NCBI GenBank assembly: GCA_903866355.1
Contig: CAIPNE010000469.1
Coordinates: 1-17,194, forward strand
Source of the DNA: an uncultured Gammaproteobacteria bacterium
GTDB taxonomy: Bacteria > Pseudomonadota > Gammaproteobacteria > Ga0077536
Reading direction: 5' to 3'
Length of the DNA: 17,194 nucleotides
Below are positions 1 to 7,813 of the stretch, piece by piece (the first letter of the stretch is position 1; every line of letters starts with the position of its first letter). The translations under genes were made by a program, and so were the position numbers. The notes beneath the pieces were generated by a model. That model was not told where the DNA came from, made no database searches, and saw only the letters and a program-made list of their open reading frames with translations.

Positions 1-532
1 CCACCGGCACCAACACCGCGTGGATGGGCGCCGTATGCTGACGCATGATTTCCATGCCCACCGTGCCCTGCCCAGCAATGACCAGGGGATGGTCGTAGGG
101 CGGCACGTAGGTGAGGTCACGCGCCTGCGCCAGCGTGTGCGCATGCTCGGCGGCTTCATCGTAGTTATCGCCATGCAGGATAATCTCGGCGTTCATGCGC
201 CGGACGGCAGCAATCTTAATCTCAGGGGTGGTCTTGGGCATGACGATGGTGGCACGCAGACCCAGTTTTTCCGCCGACAGCGCCACTCCCTGCGCATGAT
301 TGCCTGCCGAAGCCGTGATCACGCCCCGCGCCCGCTCGCTCGGCGAGAGCGCCGCCATCATGGTGTAAGCACCGCGTAGCTTGTACGAAAAAACCGGCTG
401 CATATCTTCGCGCTTTAACCACACTTGGTTGTCCAAACGCAGACTCATCAGCGGCATGAGGTCCAGGGGGGTCTCGCGCGCCACATCGTAAACCGGCGCT
501 TTGAGGATTAATTTCAGGTATTGGTCGAGCAT
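1..532 (-). CDS. ilvA: Threonine dehydratase, biosynthetic (N-terminal part; runs off the left edge)
   Basis: PLP enzyme that deaminates threonine to 2-oxobutanoate, the first committed step of isoleucine synthesis in the cytoplasm. The 177 codons present are a clean reading frame with no shift. They contain the PLP-lysine motif FSYKLRGAY (Lys51 here), the substrate loop TASAGNHAQG at about residues 77-86, and later VPPYDHPLVIAGQGT, all diagnostic of the IlvA catalytic domain. The rest of that domain and any C-terminal ACT regulatory domain lie outside the window, so feedback control cannot be judged. The ATG at 532 is the only sensible start: an upstream ATG is out of frame and soon closed. 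The purine-rich AGGCGG touches the start codon too closely to be a normal ribosome site. It is divergent from rpiA across 57 bp, an arrangement also known in Pseudomonas. Confidence 0.95.
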   Translation of the reverse strand, partial: MLDQYLKLILKAPVYDVARETPLDLMPLMSLRLDNQVWLKREDMQPVFSYKLRGAYTMMAALSPSERARGVITASAGNHAQGVALSAEKLGLRATIVMPKTTPEIKIAAVRRMNAEIILHGDNYDEAAEHAHTLAQARDLTYVPPYDHPLVIAGQGTVGMEIMRQHTAPIHAVLVPV

Positions 533-589
533 CCGCCTAAGATAACATCGAAGCCTGTATAGGGCCGCCCAACGCGTAGTGAGGAATCC

Positions 590-1243
590 ATGGATCAGAA
601 CGAAAAAAAATATCGCGTGGCGCGCGCCGCGCTGGCGTTCGTACCGGCCAACGCCATTGTGGGCGTTGGCACCGGCAGCACCGCCAACTTCTTCATCGAC
701 GCGCTGGGCGAGCAGCGCGCCAATATCCGCGGCGCGGTGGCAAGTTCCGAGGCCAGCGCCGCCCGCTTGCGCGCGTTGGGAATCACCCTGTTTGATCTCA
801 ACGAAGCCGGCGAATTACCGATTTATGTCGATGGTGCCGACGAAACCACGCGCGAGCGCTGCCTGATCAAGGGCGGCGGCGGCGCCTTAACGCGGGAAAA
901 AATTGTGGCCGCGGCCAGCCGCCAATTTGTTTGCGTGGTTGACGACAGCAAGCTGGTAGCCCAGTTAGGTCGTTTCCCATTGCCGGTGGAAGTCATTCCC
1001 TTGGCGCGTGCTCAGGTCGCCCGCGCCCTGACCCAATTAGGTGGCAGGCCAGTGCTCCGGGCCGGATTCGTGACCGATAACGGCAATCAGATCCTCGACG
1101 TCCACGATTTAATCATTAGCGCGCCGGGCGCCTTGGAGACGCAAATTAATCAGCTGGTGGGTGTGGTCACCAACGGTTTGTTCGCCAACCGGCCCGCCGA
1201 CGTCGTGCTCATGAGTACCCCACACGGGGTTGAGCGCTTCTAA
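590..1243 (+). CDS. rpiA: Ribose-5-phosphate isomerase A
   Basis: Interconverts ribose 5-phosphate and ribulose 5-phosphate in the non-oxidative pentose phosphate pathway. The 217 residues match the usual family length (219 in E. coli). The phosphate-binding loop GVGTGSTANFF (residues 25-35), the SSEAS segment (52-56), DGADE (Asp81, Asp84) and KGGGGALTREK (Lys94, Glu103) are all present, at the same numbers as the E. coli catalytic residues. The ATG at 590 follows a GAGG at 581-584 with a good spacing of 5 bases. It is monocistronic: ilvA diverges upstream, and tatC converges only 12 bp downstream with no hairpin between them. I see no confident promoter in the 57 bp upstream. Confidence 0.97.
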   Translation: MDQNEKKYRVARAALAFVPANAIVGVGTGSTANFFIDALGEQRANIRGAVASSEASAARLRALGITLFDLNEAGELPIYVDGADETTRERCLIKGGGGALTREKIVAAASRQFVCVVDDSKLVAQLGRFPLPVEVIPLARAQVARALTQLGGRPVLRAGFVTDNGNQILDVHDLIISAPGALETQINQLVGVVTNGLFANRPADVVLMSTPHGVERF

Positions 1244-1255
1244 AGGACAGACGCT

Positions 1256-2077
1256 TCAGGGAAGGTCGCGCGGCGGGTTCCCCGCGGGCACCACAGCTTG
1301 ACTGGGTTCGTCTTCTTCGTCCTCTTCCTTGATGAACAGACGACAGAACAACAGGCCCAGTTCGTAGAGCAGGCACATGGGAATGGCCATGAGCGTCTGC
1401 GAGACCGGATCGGGTGGGGTGAGAATCGCTGCCACGATAAACACCCCAACGATCACATACGGGCGCTTATTCGACAGCGCGCGGCGGGTCGTGATGCCGG
1501 TTTTGACCAGCAAAAAAGTGGCCACCGGGATTTCGAAAGCAGCCCCAAACGCAAAAAACATCACGATGACGAAGTCGAGATATTTTGAGATATCGGTCAT
1601 CACCGTCACGCCTTCGGGCGCCGCCGCCGTGAGAAAGCCAAAAATAACCGGGAATACCGCGAAATAAGCGAACGCCGTGCCTAAATAAAAGAGGGCAATG
1701 GTGGACGCCAACAACGGCAACGCCAAACGCCGCTCATGCCGATAGAGCCCCGGCCCGACAAACGCCCAAATTTGATAAAAAATGTAGGGCACGCTGAGCA
1801 TGATGGCCATGAAGCACACCAGCTTGAAAGGCGCCAAGAAAGGTGAGGCGACGTCGGTTGCGATCATCTGCGCGCCAACTTCCGCCATCTTGTCCATCAT
1901 GGGGCGAGACAGCCACGAATACAGTGGGTTCGCCAGCGGCATCAGCACCAAAACCAGAATGAGCACACACAGGATGGCGCGGATCAGGCGGTCGCGTAGC
2001 TCCGCTAAATGCGAGAGAAAACTTTGCTCGCGCTGATCTTGACCAGCGTTTGAGTCAGGCAGGGGATCGGTGGCCAT
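1256..2077 (-). CDS. tatC: Sec-independent (twin-arginine) translocase subunit TatC
   Basis: Polytopic inner-membrane receptor that binds the twin-arginine signal peptide of folded substrates together with TatB, and then recruits TatA. The 273-residue protein has the N-terminal cytoplasmic signature SFLSHLAELRDRL (19-31), six hydrophobic segments, the first cytoplasmic loop PGLYRHERR with Glu115 (equivalent to the E. coli signal-peptide-binding Glu103), the FEIP motif (181-184) and LTPPDPVSQ (219-227). The C-terminus is an acidic stretch rich in Glu and Asp (about 251-257), followed by a proline-containing tail. It starts 9 bp after tatB stops, with no clear Shine-Dalgarno sequence, so translational coupling is likely. 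It is last in the his-tat block and converges on rpiA. Confidence 0.97.
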   Translation of the reverse strand: MATDPLPDSNAGQDQREQSFLSHLAELRDRLIRAILCVLILVLVLMPLANPLYSWLSRPMMDKMAEVGAQMIATDVASPFLAPFKLVCFMAIMLSVPYIFYQIWAFVGPGLYRHERRLALPLLASTIALFYLGTAFAYFAVFPVIFGFLTAAAPEGVTVMTDISKYLDFVIVMFFAFGAAFEIPVATFLLVKTGITTRRALSNKRPYVIVGVFIVAAILTPPDPVSQTLMAIPMCLLYELGLLFCRLFIKEEDEEDEPSQAVVPAGNPPRDLP

Positions 2078-2086
2078 GGTGGAGCG

Positions 2087-2386
2087 TCAGGCCGAGCCCA
2101 GGTCCTTGGTATCGGCGACAGGCGTGGTGTCGCGCGGCGCGCTAGGCGCCTGATCGTTAAAACCAATGCGCTCGCCGGCAGTGTTGCGCAAATCCTGCTG
2201 CAGCCGCGTGAATTCAGAGCGACCCACATCACGGTCAAACTCGTTGCGCAGTTCGCGCGTGATGCGCTGCGCGCGGCCCAACCAGCGGCCGGCCGTGCGC
2301 ACGAGCTCCGGCAAGCGTTCCGGCCCCACCACCAACAGCGCCACGAGGCCGATCAACACGATTTCGGTAAAACCGACTTCAAACAT
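2087..2386 (-). CDS. tatB: Sec-independent protein translocase subunit TatB
   Basis: Partner of TatC in the Tat receptor complex at the inner membrane. The N-terminal pattern MFEVGFTEIVLIGLVALLVVGPERLP is typical: a short membrane helix with Glu8, the GP hinge at residues 21-22, and then an amphipathic helix (about 24-50) with the RLPELVR start. At 99 residues it is much shorter than E. coli TatB (171). The tail after about residue 75 is short, polar and probably disordered, but the functional N-terminal half is complete. It lies 12 bp downstream of tatA and 9 bp upstream of tatC. MFEVGF rather than MG at the start, plus the order tatA-tatB-tatC, distinguishes it from TatA. Confidence 0.95.
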   Translation of the reverse strand: MFEVGFTEIVLIGLVALLVVGPERLPELVRTAGRWLGRAQRITRELRNEFDRDVGRSEFTRLQQDLRNTAGERIGFNDQAPSAPRDTTPVADTKDLGSA

Positions 2387-2398
2387 GGCGGTGGCGGC

Positions 2399-2620
2399 TC
2401 AGGATTTTTTTTTGTCGGTGGAAGCCACCGAATCAGCGTCGATCACCCGATTGTTGTCGCCCGCCTCGGGGTTGGCGTCGTCGTTACCGTCGCGCAGCGC
2501 TTTCTTGAAATCGCGAATCCACCCGCCAACGTCGGAACCCAGCCCCTTAATCTTCTTCGTGCCGAACATCAGCCCCACGATGATGAGGATGACGACCAAT
2601 TCCTTAATACCGATACCCAT
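2399..2620 (-). CDS. tatA: Sec-independent protein translocase subunit TatA
   Basis: Pore-forming or membrane-thinning subunit of the twin-arginine export system. The 73-residue protein has a short hydrophobic helix (residues 6-19), the conserved FGTKKIKGLGSDVGGWIRDFKKA hinge and amphipathic helix (19-41), and an acidic, Asn-rich tail ending in Lys-rich residues. The reading frame stays open farther upstream, but the ATG at 2620 is chosen because an AGGAG lies 7 bases before it and translation begins with the family start MGIGIKELVV. It follows hisE by 55 bp, a space that holds a small hairpin, and leads the tatABC group. Confidence 0.96.
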   Translation of the reverse strand: MGIGIKELVVILIIVGLMFGTKKIKGLGSDVGGWIRDFKKALRDGNDDANPEAGDNNRVIDADSVASTDKKKS

Positions 2621-2632
2621 GTGAGTTCTCCT

Positions 2633-2657
2633 GCGCGTAGCCCGCAGGGGCTTGCGC
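2633..2657 (-). other. Small hairpin between hisE and tatA
   Basis: The 55 bp between hisE and tatA contain a two-part inverted repeat: GCGC at 2633-2636 with GCGC at 2654-2657, and AGCCC at 2639-2643 with GGGCT at 2648-2652 around a GCAG loop. There is no T-run after it, so it is not a standard terminator. It sits immediately upstream of the tatA ribosome site and could be an RNA processing or stability element. The hairpin is visible; any role is inference. Confidence 0.4.
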
Positions 2658-2675
2658 AAATGAGTAGATGAACAG

Positions 2676-3002
2676 CTATTTTTCCTGACGGGAGGCTTTT
2701 TCCTCCACCCCAGAGATACCGAACCGGCGACCGAGTTCCGCCAGTACGGATTCATATCCTATGCCGCGCGCTGACAGCGCGACCAGCAGATGAAACCATA
2801 AATCCGCCATTTCGTGAATTAGTGCCGCATCGTCGTCGTGACCTGCGGCGATCACGACCTCCGTCGCCTCTTCGCCAATTTTTTTGCGGATGAGATCTAG
2901 GCCACCGGCATAGAGCCGTGCCACATAGGATTTCGCCGGATCAGCGCTCTTTCTTTGTTCCAGAATCAGGGCCAATTGTTGCAAGATTTCTGCGTCCATC
3001 AT
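2676..3002 (-). CDS. hisE: Phosphoribosyl-ATP pyrophosphatase
   Basis: Second step of histidine synthesis: hydrolyses phosphoribosyl-ATP to phosphoribosyl-AMP and pyrophosphate. The 108 residues contain the MazG-like metal-binding helices of the family: SADPAKSYVARLYAGGLDLIRKKIGEEATEVV (19-50) with the Glu-Glu pair, and HEMADLWFHLLVAL (63-76) with the conserved Glu and Asp. It is a separate gene rather than the hisIE fusion of enterics. Two adjacent ATG codons (3002 and 2999) both follow GGAG, at 5 and 8 bases; the outer one is given, and the inner one would remove a single residue. It lies 16 bp after hisI. Confidence 0.95.
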   Translation of the reverse strand: MMDAEILQQLALILEQRKSADPAKSYVARLYAGGLDLIRKKIGEEATEVVIAAGHDDDAALIHEMADLWFHLLVALSARGIGYESVLAELGRRFGISGVEEKASRQEK

Positions 3003-3018
3003 CGTGTCTCCGGCGGCC

Positions 3019-3402
3019 TCAGCCGCGGTAAATTTCGCTCGGAGCTTTGAGAACCGGGTCAACGCTGTGCCAAGCGTCCTGCGCGTATACCCGGTAGAAG
3101 CAGCTCTCACGGCCAGTGTGGCAGGCAATCCCACCCACCTGTTCCACCCGCAAGACGATGGCGTCGCCATCGCAGTCTAAACGCAGTTCCACCAACCGTT
3201 GCACGTGCCCGGATTCCTCGCCCTTACGCCATAATTTTTGGCGCGAGCGCGACCAATACACGGCCCGTCCTTCCTGCACCGTCGCGGCCAGCGCTTGGCG
3301 ATTCATCCACGCGACAGTCAGCACGCGACTGCTGAGCGCGTCCTGCGCCACCGCCGCAATCAGCCCCTGTCCGTCCCACTTGACCTCGTCCAGCCAGCTC
3401 AC
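3019..3402 (-). CDS. hisI: Phosphoribosyl-AMP cyclohydrolase
   Basis: Third step of histidine synthesis: opens the purine ring of phosphoribosyl-AMP. The metal-site motifs are intact in the 127-residue protein: YWSRSRQKLWRKGEESGH (49-66), DCDGD (76-80) for Mg2+, and the zinc ligands Cys77, Cys94 and Cys101 in DCD and CHTGRESC. The start is a GTG at 3402 that overlaps the hisF stop codon as GTGA (4 bp), so translation is probably coupled to hisF. No in-frame ATG fits the family start. The stand-alone length is normal for bacteria with split hisI and hisE. Confidence 0.96.
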   Translation of the reverse strand: MSWLDEVKWDGQGLIAAVAQDALSSRVLTVAWMNRQALAATVQEGRAVYWSRSRQKLWRKGEESGHVQRLVELRLDCDGDAIVLRVEQVGGIACHTGRESCFYRVYAQDAWHSVDPVLKAPSEIYRG

Positions 3403-4160
3403 AGGCGCATCTCGATGCCCGCGCGTGCCAGATGCTGCTTCGCGGCGCCCACCGTATGCTCGCCAAAATGGAAAATACTGGCGGCCAGCACGGCATCCGC
3501 ATGCCCTTCTAGGACCCCGGCGACCAAGTGGTCTAAATTTCCCACGCCGCCGGAGGCGATGACCGGCACCGATACGGCGTCAGCGACAGCGCGGGTCAAG
3601 GCTAAATCAAAACCATCGCGCGTACCGTCACGGTCCATGCTGGTCAGCAAAATTTCACCCGCACCGGCGGCGGCCATGCGTACCGCCCATTCCACCGCAT
3701 CGAGCCCCGTGGGCTTGCGGCCACCATGCGTGAAGACTTCCCAGCGCCCCGGGGCCACCTGACGGGCGTCGACAGCCACCACGATGCATTGAGATCCGTA
3801 CTTGGTTGCCGCGGCGCACACAAAATCGGGATTAGACACGGCGGCGGTGTTGATGCCGACTTTATCGGCTCCCGCGCTGAGCATGCGCTGTACGTCGGTC
3901 AGCGTGCGGATGCCGCCCCCAACGGTCAGCGGGATGAAAACCTGCGCGGCGACGGCTTCGACCACCTGCACCAGGGTGGCGCGCTCCTCGCTACTGGCGG
4001 TGATGTCCAGAAACGTAATTTCATCCGCACCTTGTGCGTCGTAACGCCGGGCGATCTCCACCGGATCACCGGCGTCGCGGATGTCGACAAAGCGCACGCC
4101 CTTGACCACGCGGCCGGCGTCCACGTCGAGACAGGGGATGATTCTTTTGGCCAGACCCAT
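3399..4160 (-). CDS. hisF: Imidazole glycerol phosphate synthase, cyclase subunit HisF
   Basis: (beta/alpha)8 barrel that joins PRFAR with ammonia from its glutaminase partner HisH, giving imidazole glycerol phosphate and AICAR. Visible are the family start GLAKRIIPCLDVDAGRVVKG with catalytic Asp12, the phosphate loops TVGGGIR (79-85) and ASGGVGN near the C-terminus, and catalytic Asp131 in VAVDARQV. The frame is open upstream to a GTG at 4226, which would add 22 residues, but the ATG at 4160 gives the standard N-terminus and a normal length of 253. Neither start has a good Shine-Dalgarno sequence. hisA ends 74 bp upstream. Its obligate partner hisH is not in this window. Confidence 0.96.
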   Translation of the reverse strand: MGLAKRIIPCLDVDAGRVVKGVRFVDIRDAGDPVEIARRYDAQGADEITFLDITASSEERATLVQVVEAVAAQVFIPLTVGGGIRTLTDVQRMLSAGADKVGINTAAVSNPDFVCAAATKYGSQCIVVAVDARQVAPGRWEVFTHGGRKPTGLDAVEWAVRMAAAGAGEILLTSMDRDGTRDGFDLALTRAVADAVSVPVIASGGVGNLDHLVAGVLEGHADAVLAASIFHFGEHTVGAAKQHLARAGIEMRL

Positions 4161-4234
4161 AATGGCAGTAGCGCTTTCGGACTCGACTAGGGGCGATAAG
4201 AAGGGGTTGCCTGAGCGGGCGAACACCCGCGGGC

Positions 4235-4975
4235 TTAGTGTGAACTGAGTTCGTCTGCGAGCTGCTGCGCCGCGCGCAGGTCCAGCGTTCCTTCGTAGAT
4301 GGCACGTCCGGTGATAGTCCCCACGATGCCTTCAGATTCCACCGCGCACAACGCGTGGATATCCGCGAGATTGCTCACCCCACCCGAGGCGATAACGGGG
4401 ATGGTTAAGTGCCGCGCAAACGCCACCGTGGCCTCTAAGTTTAGCCCGTTCAGCATGCCATCGCGGTGGATGTCGGTAAAAATGATCGCTTCTACCCCGT
4501 CCTGCTCGAACTGTTTGGCCAGATCCGTGGCGTCGTGCCGTGCCAGTTTTGACCAACCCTCGATGGCCACTTTGCCGTCGCGCACATCGAGGCCCACCAA
4601 GATATGGCCGGGAAATTCCAGGCACATGTTCTCCACGAAATGGGGGCTGGTCACCGCTTTGGTACCGAGAATAACGTAACGAACACCCGCGCTGAGGTAG
4701 CGTTGGATGGTGTCTTCGTCACGAATGCCGCCACCCACCTCGATGGGCACTTGCGGGAAAGCCGCAGCGATCTCACCGATGGCCGCAAAGTTGATGGGCT
4801 TGCCCTCGATTGCGCCATTGAGGTCGACCAAATGCAGCCGGCGCGCACCGGCCTCAACCCAGCGGGTAGCCATCGCCAAGGGGTCGGAGGAGTAGATGGT
4901 ATCGTCGGTCATCACACCCTGTCGCAGGCGTACGCAGTGACCGTCTTTGATATCAATGGCTGGGATGATCAACAT
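4235..4975 (-). CDS. hisA: ProFAR isomerase (phosphoribosylformimino-AICAR ribotide isomerase)
   Basis: Amadori isomerase of histidine synthesis that converts ProFAR to PRFAR, the substrate of HisF. The 246-residue (beta/alpha)8 barrel carries the start MLIIPAIDIKDGHCVRLRQG with catalytic Asp8, the phosphate loop EVGGGIR (79-85), catalytic Asp130 in LVGLDVRDG, TDIHRDGM (167-174), and a second phosphate loop ASGGVSNL. The ATG at 4975 is the family start; upstream there is only a weak AGG at a poor distance. The gene directly upstream is polA, 105 bp away, rather than hisH or hisB. A compact hairpin lies in that gap, so hisA may have its own promoter or read through from polA. Confidence 0.97.
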   Translation of the reverse strand: MLIIPAIDIKDGHCVRLRQGVMTDDTIYSSDPLAMATRWVEAGARRLHLVDLNGAIEGKPINFAAIGEIAAAFPQVPIEVGGGIRDEDTIQRYLSAGVRYVILGTKAVTSPHFVENMCLEFPGHILVGLDVRDGKVAIEGWSKLARHDATDLAKQFEQDGVEAIIFTDIHRDGMLNGLNLEATVAFARHLTIPVIASGGVSNLADIHALCAVESEGIVGTITGRAIYEGTLDLRAAQQLADELSSH

Positions 4976-4995
4976 GGGGCAGACGGAACCTAGAG

Positions 4996-5012
4996 CACCG
5001 CTGCTAGCGGTG
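4996..5012. other. Compact inverted repeat between polA and hisA
   Basis: CACCGCT at 4996-5002 pairs perfectly with AGCGGTG at 5006-5012 around a 3-base loop. It lies after the polA stop and 20 bp before the hisA start. No T-run follows on the minus strand, so it is at best a weak or factor-assisted terminator, or a leader structure for hisA. No histidine-rich leader peptide is seen in this 105 bp gap. Confidence 0.4.
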
Positions 5013-5080
5013 AATTGTGGGGGGGTGACTGGTCTGGATTCAATTTAATGCGGTTGCTGGTTCGCCGCAAGCTGGGCGCG

Positions 5081-7813
5081 CTAATGAGCCTCATCCCAGT
5101 TCTGTCCAACCCCCACATCCACCACCAACGCAACCTTAAGGCTGGCGGCCTCGACCATCAGCGTACGCAGTTGCGCCGTGACCGCCGGCACCGCATCGGC
5201 ATCGACCTCCAGCACCAGTTCGTCGTGAACTTGCAAGATAATCTCGGCCGGTACCTGGTCGCCAACCAGCCAGCGGTCCACATCGATCATCGCCCGCTTA
5301 ATGATATCCGCCGCGGTTCCCTGCATCGGGGCGTTGATCGCGGTGCGCTCTGCAGCTTGCCGGCGTTGGACGTTGCGAGAGTTGATCTCGGGCAGATACA
5401 GGCGGCGACCGGCCACGGTTTCCACATAGGACTGCGCGTGCGCGAGCACCCGAATTTCGTCCATATAGCGCTTCACGCCGGGATAGCGGGCGAAGTACAA
5501 CGCCACGTAAGACTGGGCCGCATGGCGCTCAATGTGGAGCTGGCGGGCCAGACCAAACGCCGACATGCCGTAAATCAGCCCAAAGTTAATGGCTTTGGCA
5601 GAGCGGCGCTGGTCGTCGGTCACCTGCGCCGGCGCGCAGCCGAAAACCTCTGCGGCCGTGGCCCGATGTACATCCAACCCTTGCTCGAAAGCGGCCAGCA
5701 ACCGCTCGTCGCCAGAGAGGTGAGCCATGATCCTCAGCTCAATTTGCGAATAGTCCGCGGCCATCAGTACCCGCCCGGGCGGGGCAATAAAGGCTTGTCG
5801 AATGCGTCTGCCCTCACGTGAACGGATCGGGATGTTTTGCAAATTGGGATCTGAGGATGACAACCGACCGGTGGCGGCCACCGCTTGGTGATAACTGGTG
5901 TGCACGCGGCCGGTTTGGGGATCGATATCCTGCGGGAGCCGATCGATATACGTCGATTTTAGTTTTGACAGCGCCCGATGTTCGACTAGGAGCCGTGGCA
6001 GCGGGTAATCGAGCGCAAGCTCCTGCAACACAGAGTCCGCCGTGGACGGCTGTCCGGTAGGGGTTTTTTCCGTAACGGGCAGGGCCAATTTATCAAACAG
6101 AATGTGCTGAATCTGTTTGGGTGAACCCATGTTGAAGGTTTCACCCGCCACCTCGTAGGCTTCGTTGGCCACCTCGTGGAGGCGCTTGTTGATCTCTTCG
6201 CCCTGCACCCGCAACAGGCTGGCATCCACCAGCACCCCGCGCCGTTCAATGCGTGAGAGCACCGCTACCAGCGGCATTTCGAGATCTTGCAGAACACTGA
6301 GCAGCGGTGGCTGGGCGGCCAGCGCCGCCCACAGCCGGTGGTGGAGCCGCAGGCAGATGTCAGCGTCCTCGGCCGCGTAGGGCCCAGCGGTTTCTAGGGG
6401 CACTTGGTTGAAGGGGATCTGCTTGGCGCCCTTACCCGCCACATCCTCGAAAGAAATTGTCGTCACACCCAAATGTTGCATGGCGACCGAATCGAGGTTG
6501 TGACGGTTGGCGGTGCTATTGAGCACATAGCTTTCCAGCATGGTGTCAAAACGCACGCCAGCGAGTTTTATCCCGTGATTGAGCAGCACGTTGCAGTCGT
6601 ACTTTGCGTGATGACCCACCTTCGCGCGGTTCGGATCCTCCAATAGGGGCTTCAGCCGACCCAACACCACGGCCTCAGAGAGTTGCGTGGGCGCGCCTAA
6701 GTAGTCGTGCCCAAACGGCACATAAGCAGCCCGTCCAGGCACCACACAAAACGACACCCCCACCACCCGCGCCTGCAGATAGCGCAGGCTGGTGGTTTCG
6801 GTATCAAAGGCAAATAACGCCGCGTTTTCCAGCGTGGCCAGCCAGACTTCGAAGTGCGCGAGGTCCAGTACGGTTTCGTAGCCCTCGCGGGACAGGGCGA
6901 CCGGGGCTAGCCCAGACTCCTCGGCATTGGGCGCGGCGCGCTCGTCCGCTTCCAGCCCGCGCAACCAATTTTTAAAGCCTAGTTCGCGATAAAGCTCGGC
7001 GAGTTCTGCCCGCGCAGGTGGGCCGACGACCATGGTTTCGAGGGTCCAAGGCAGCGCTAAATCGTCCATTAAGGTGACGAGCTTCTGCGACAGCGCCAGG
7101 TTCGGCAAAGTATCCCGCAAATTCTGGCCCACCACGCCGCCAATCTCCCCGGCGTGGCGTTCAATCTCGGCCAAGCTGCCGTATTGGGCTAACCATTTGG
7201 CAGCTGTTTTGGGGCCCACTTTGGGCACCCCAGGCACGTTGTCCACGGTATCGCCCACCAAGGTGAGGTAATCGATGATCTGAGTGGGCGTCACGCCAAA
7301 CTTGGCGTGCACGCCCAGCGGATCGAGCGTGGTGTTGTCCATGGTGTTAACCAAGGTGATGTCTTCATTCACCAGTTGGGCGAGATCTTTATCCCCGGTG
7401 GAGATCACCACCCGCGCCCCTCCGCGCGCCGCATCCCGCGCCAGCGTACCAATCACGTCATCGGCTTCCGTACCATCCATGACGAGCCGCGGCCAGCCCA
7501 ACGCATCGATGAGGCGAAACAGCGTGGGGACTTGGCTGGCGAGTTCAGAGGGCATGGCCTCCCGCGTGGCTTTATATTGTGGATACCACGCATCGCGATG
7601 GGTTTTGCCGCGCGGGTCGAACACCACCGCGAAATGCTCGCAGGGGTAATCCTCGCGCAGCTTTTTCAGCATAGAAATCACGCCATGAATGGCGCCGGTG
7701 GGCTGGCCACTGGCGTTGGCCAAGCCGGGCAGGGCGTGGAAAGCGCGGTATAAATAGGAAGATCCATCGACCAGCACCAGCAGTGGTTTTGCCATATCCG
7801 TGGGTTTCGTCAT
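5081..7813 (-). CDS. polA: DNA polymerase I
   Basis: Repair and Okazaki-fragment polymerase with all three activities predicted intact; 910 residues against 928 in E. coli. The 5' nuclease domain (1 to about 290) has Asp16, Asp66 in FDPRGKT, Asp118/119, Asp141/143 in GDKD, and Asp188/191 in GDTVDNVPG. The 3'-5' proofreading domain has Asp337/Glu339 in DTET, Asp406, and Tyr479/Asp483 in YAAEDAD. The polymerase domain has DYSQIELR (Asp687), the O-helix RRSAKAINFGLIYG with Phe744 (a Phe, as in E. coli, not Tyr), and QVHDELVLEV (Asp864). The C-terminus NWDEAH is typical. Start: ATG at 7813, or the in-frame ATG at 7795 (MAKPLLVLVDGSS), which is equally plausible because neither has a strong ribosome site. 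It is divergent from the DUF2782-thrB pair. Confidence 0.97.
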   Translation of the reverse strand: MTKPTDMAKPLLVLVDGSSYLYRAFHALPGLANASGQPTGAIHGVISMLKKLREDYPCEHFAVVFDPRGKTHRDAWYPQYKATREAMPSELASQVPTLFRLIDALGWPRLVMDGTEADDVIGTLARDAARGGARVVISTGDKDLAQLVNEDITLVNTMDNTTLDPLGVHAKFGVTPTQIIDYLTLVGDTVDNVPGVPKVGPKTAAKWLAQYGSLAEIERHAGEIGGVVGQNLRDTLPNLALSQKLVTLMDDLALPWTLETMVVGPPARAELAELYRELGFKNWLRGLEADERAAPNAEESGLAPVALSREGYETVLDLAHFEVWLATLENAALFAFDTETTSLRYLQARVVGVSFCVVPGRAAYVPFGHDYLGAPTQLSEAVVLGRLKPLLEDPNRAKVGHHAKYDCNVLLNHGIKLAGVRFDTMLESYVLNSTANRHNLDSVAMQHLGVTTISFEDVAGKGAKQIPFNQVPLETAGPYAAEDADICLRLHHRLWAALAAQPPLLSVLQDLEMPLVAVLSRIERRGVLVDASLLRVQGEEINKRLHEVANEAYEVAGETFNMGSPKQIQHILFDKLALPVTEKTPTGQPSTADSVLQELALDYPLPRLLVEHRALSKLKSTYIDRLPQDIDPQTGRVHTSYHQAVAATGRLSSSDPNLQNIPIRSREGRRIRQAFIAPPGRVLMAADYSQIELRIMAHLSGDERLLAAFEQGLDVHRATAAEVFGCAPAQVTDDQRRSAKAINFGLIYGMSAFGLARQLHIERHAAQSYVALYFARYPGVKRYMDEIRVLAHAQSYVETVAGRRLYLPEINSRNVQRRQAAERTAINAPMQGTAADIIKRAMIDVDRWLVGDQVPAEIILQVHDELVLEVDADAVPAVTAQLRTLMVEAASLKVALVVDVGVGQNWDEAH

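Noticed and set aside
20..379. Plus-strand open frame opposite ilvA
   Set aside because: The minus strand reads a clean IlvA catalytic domain with the PLP lysine here; the plus frame is a shadow.
3003..3170. N-terminal extension of hisE inside hisI
   Set aside because: It overlaps the conserved HisI metal-site codons; the twin ATG at 3002/2999 with GGAG upstream is the natural start.
5015..5821. 268-codon plus-strand open frame opposite the 3' part of polA
   Set aside because: It lies wholly antisense to conserved polymerase-domain codons, its translation has no recognisable motif, and long antisense frames are expected in GC-rich coding DNA.
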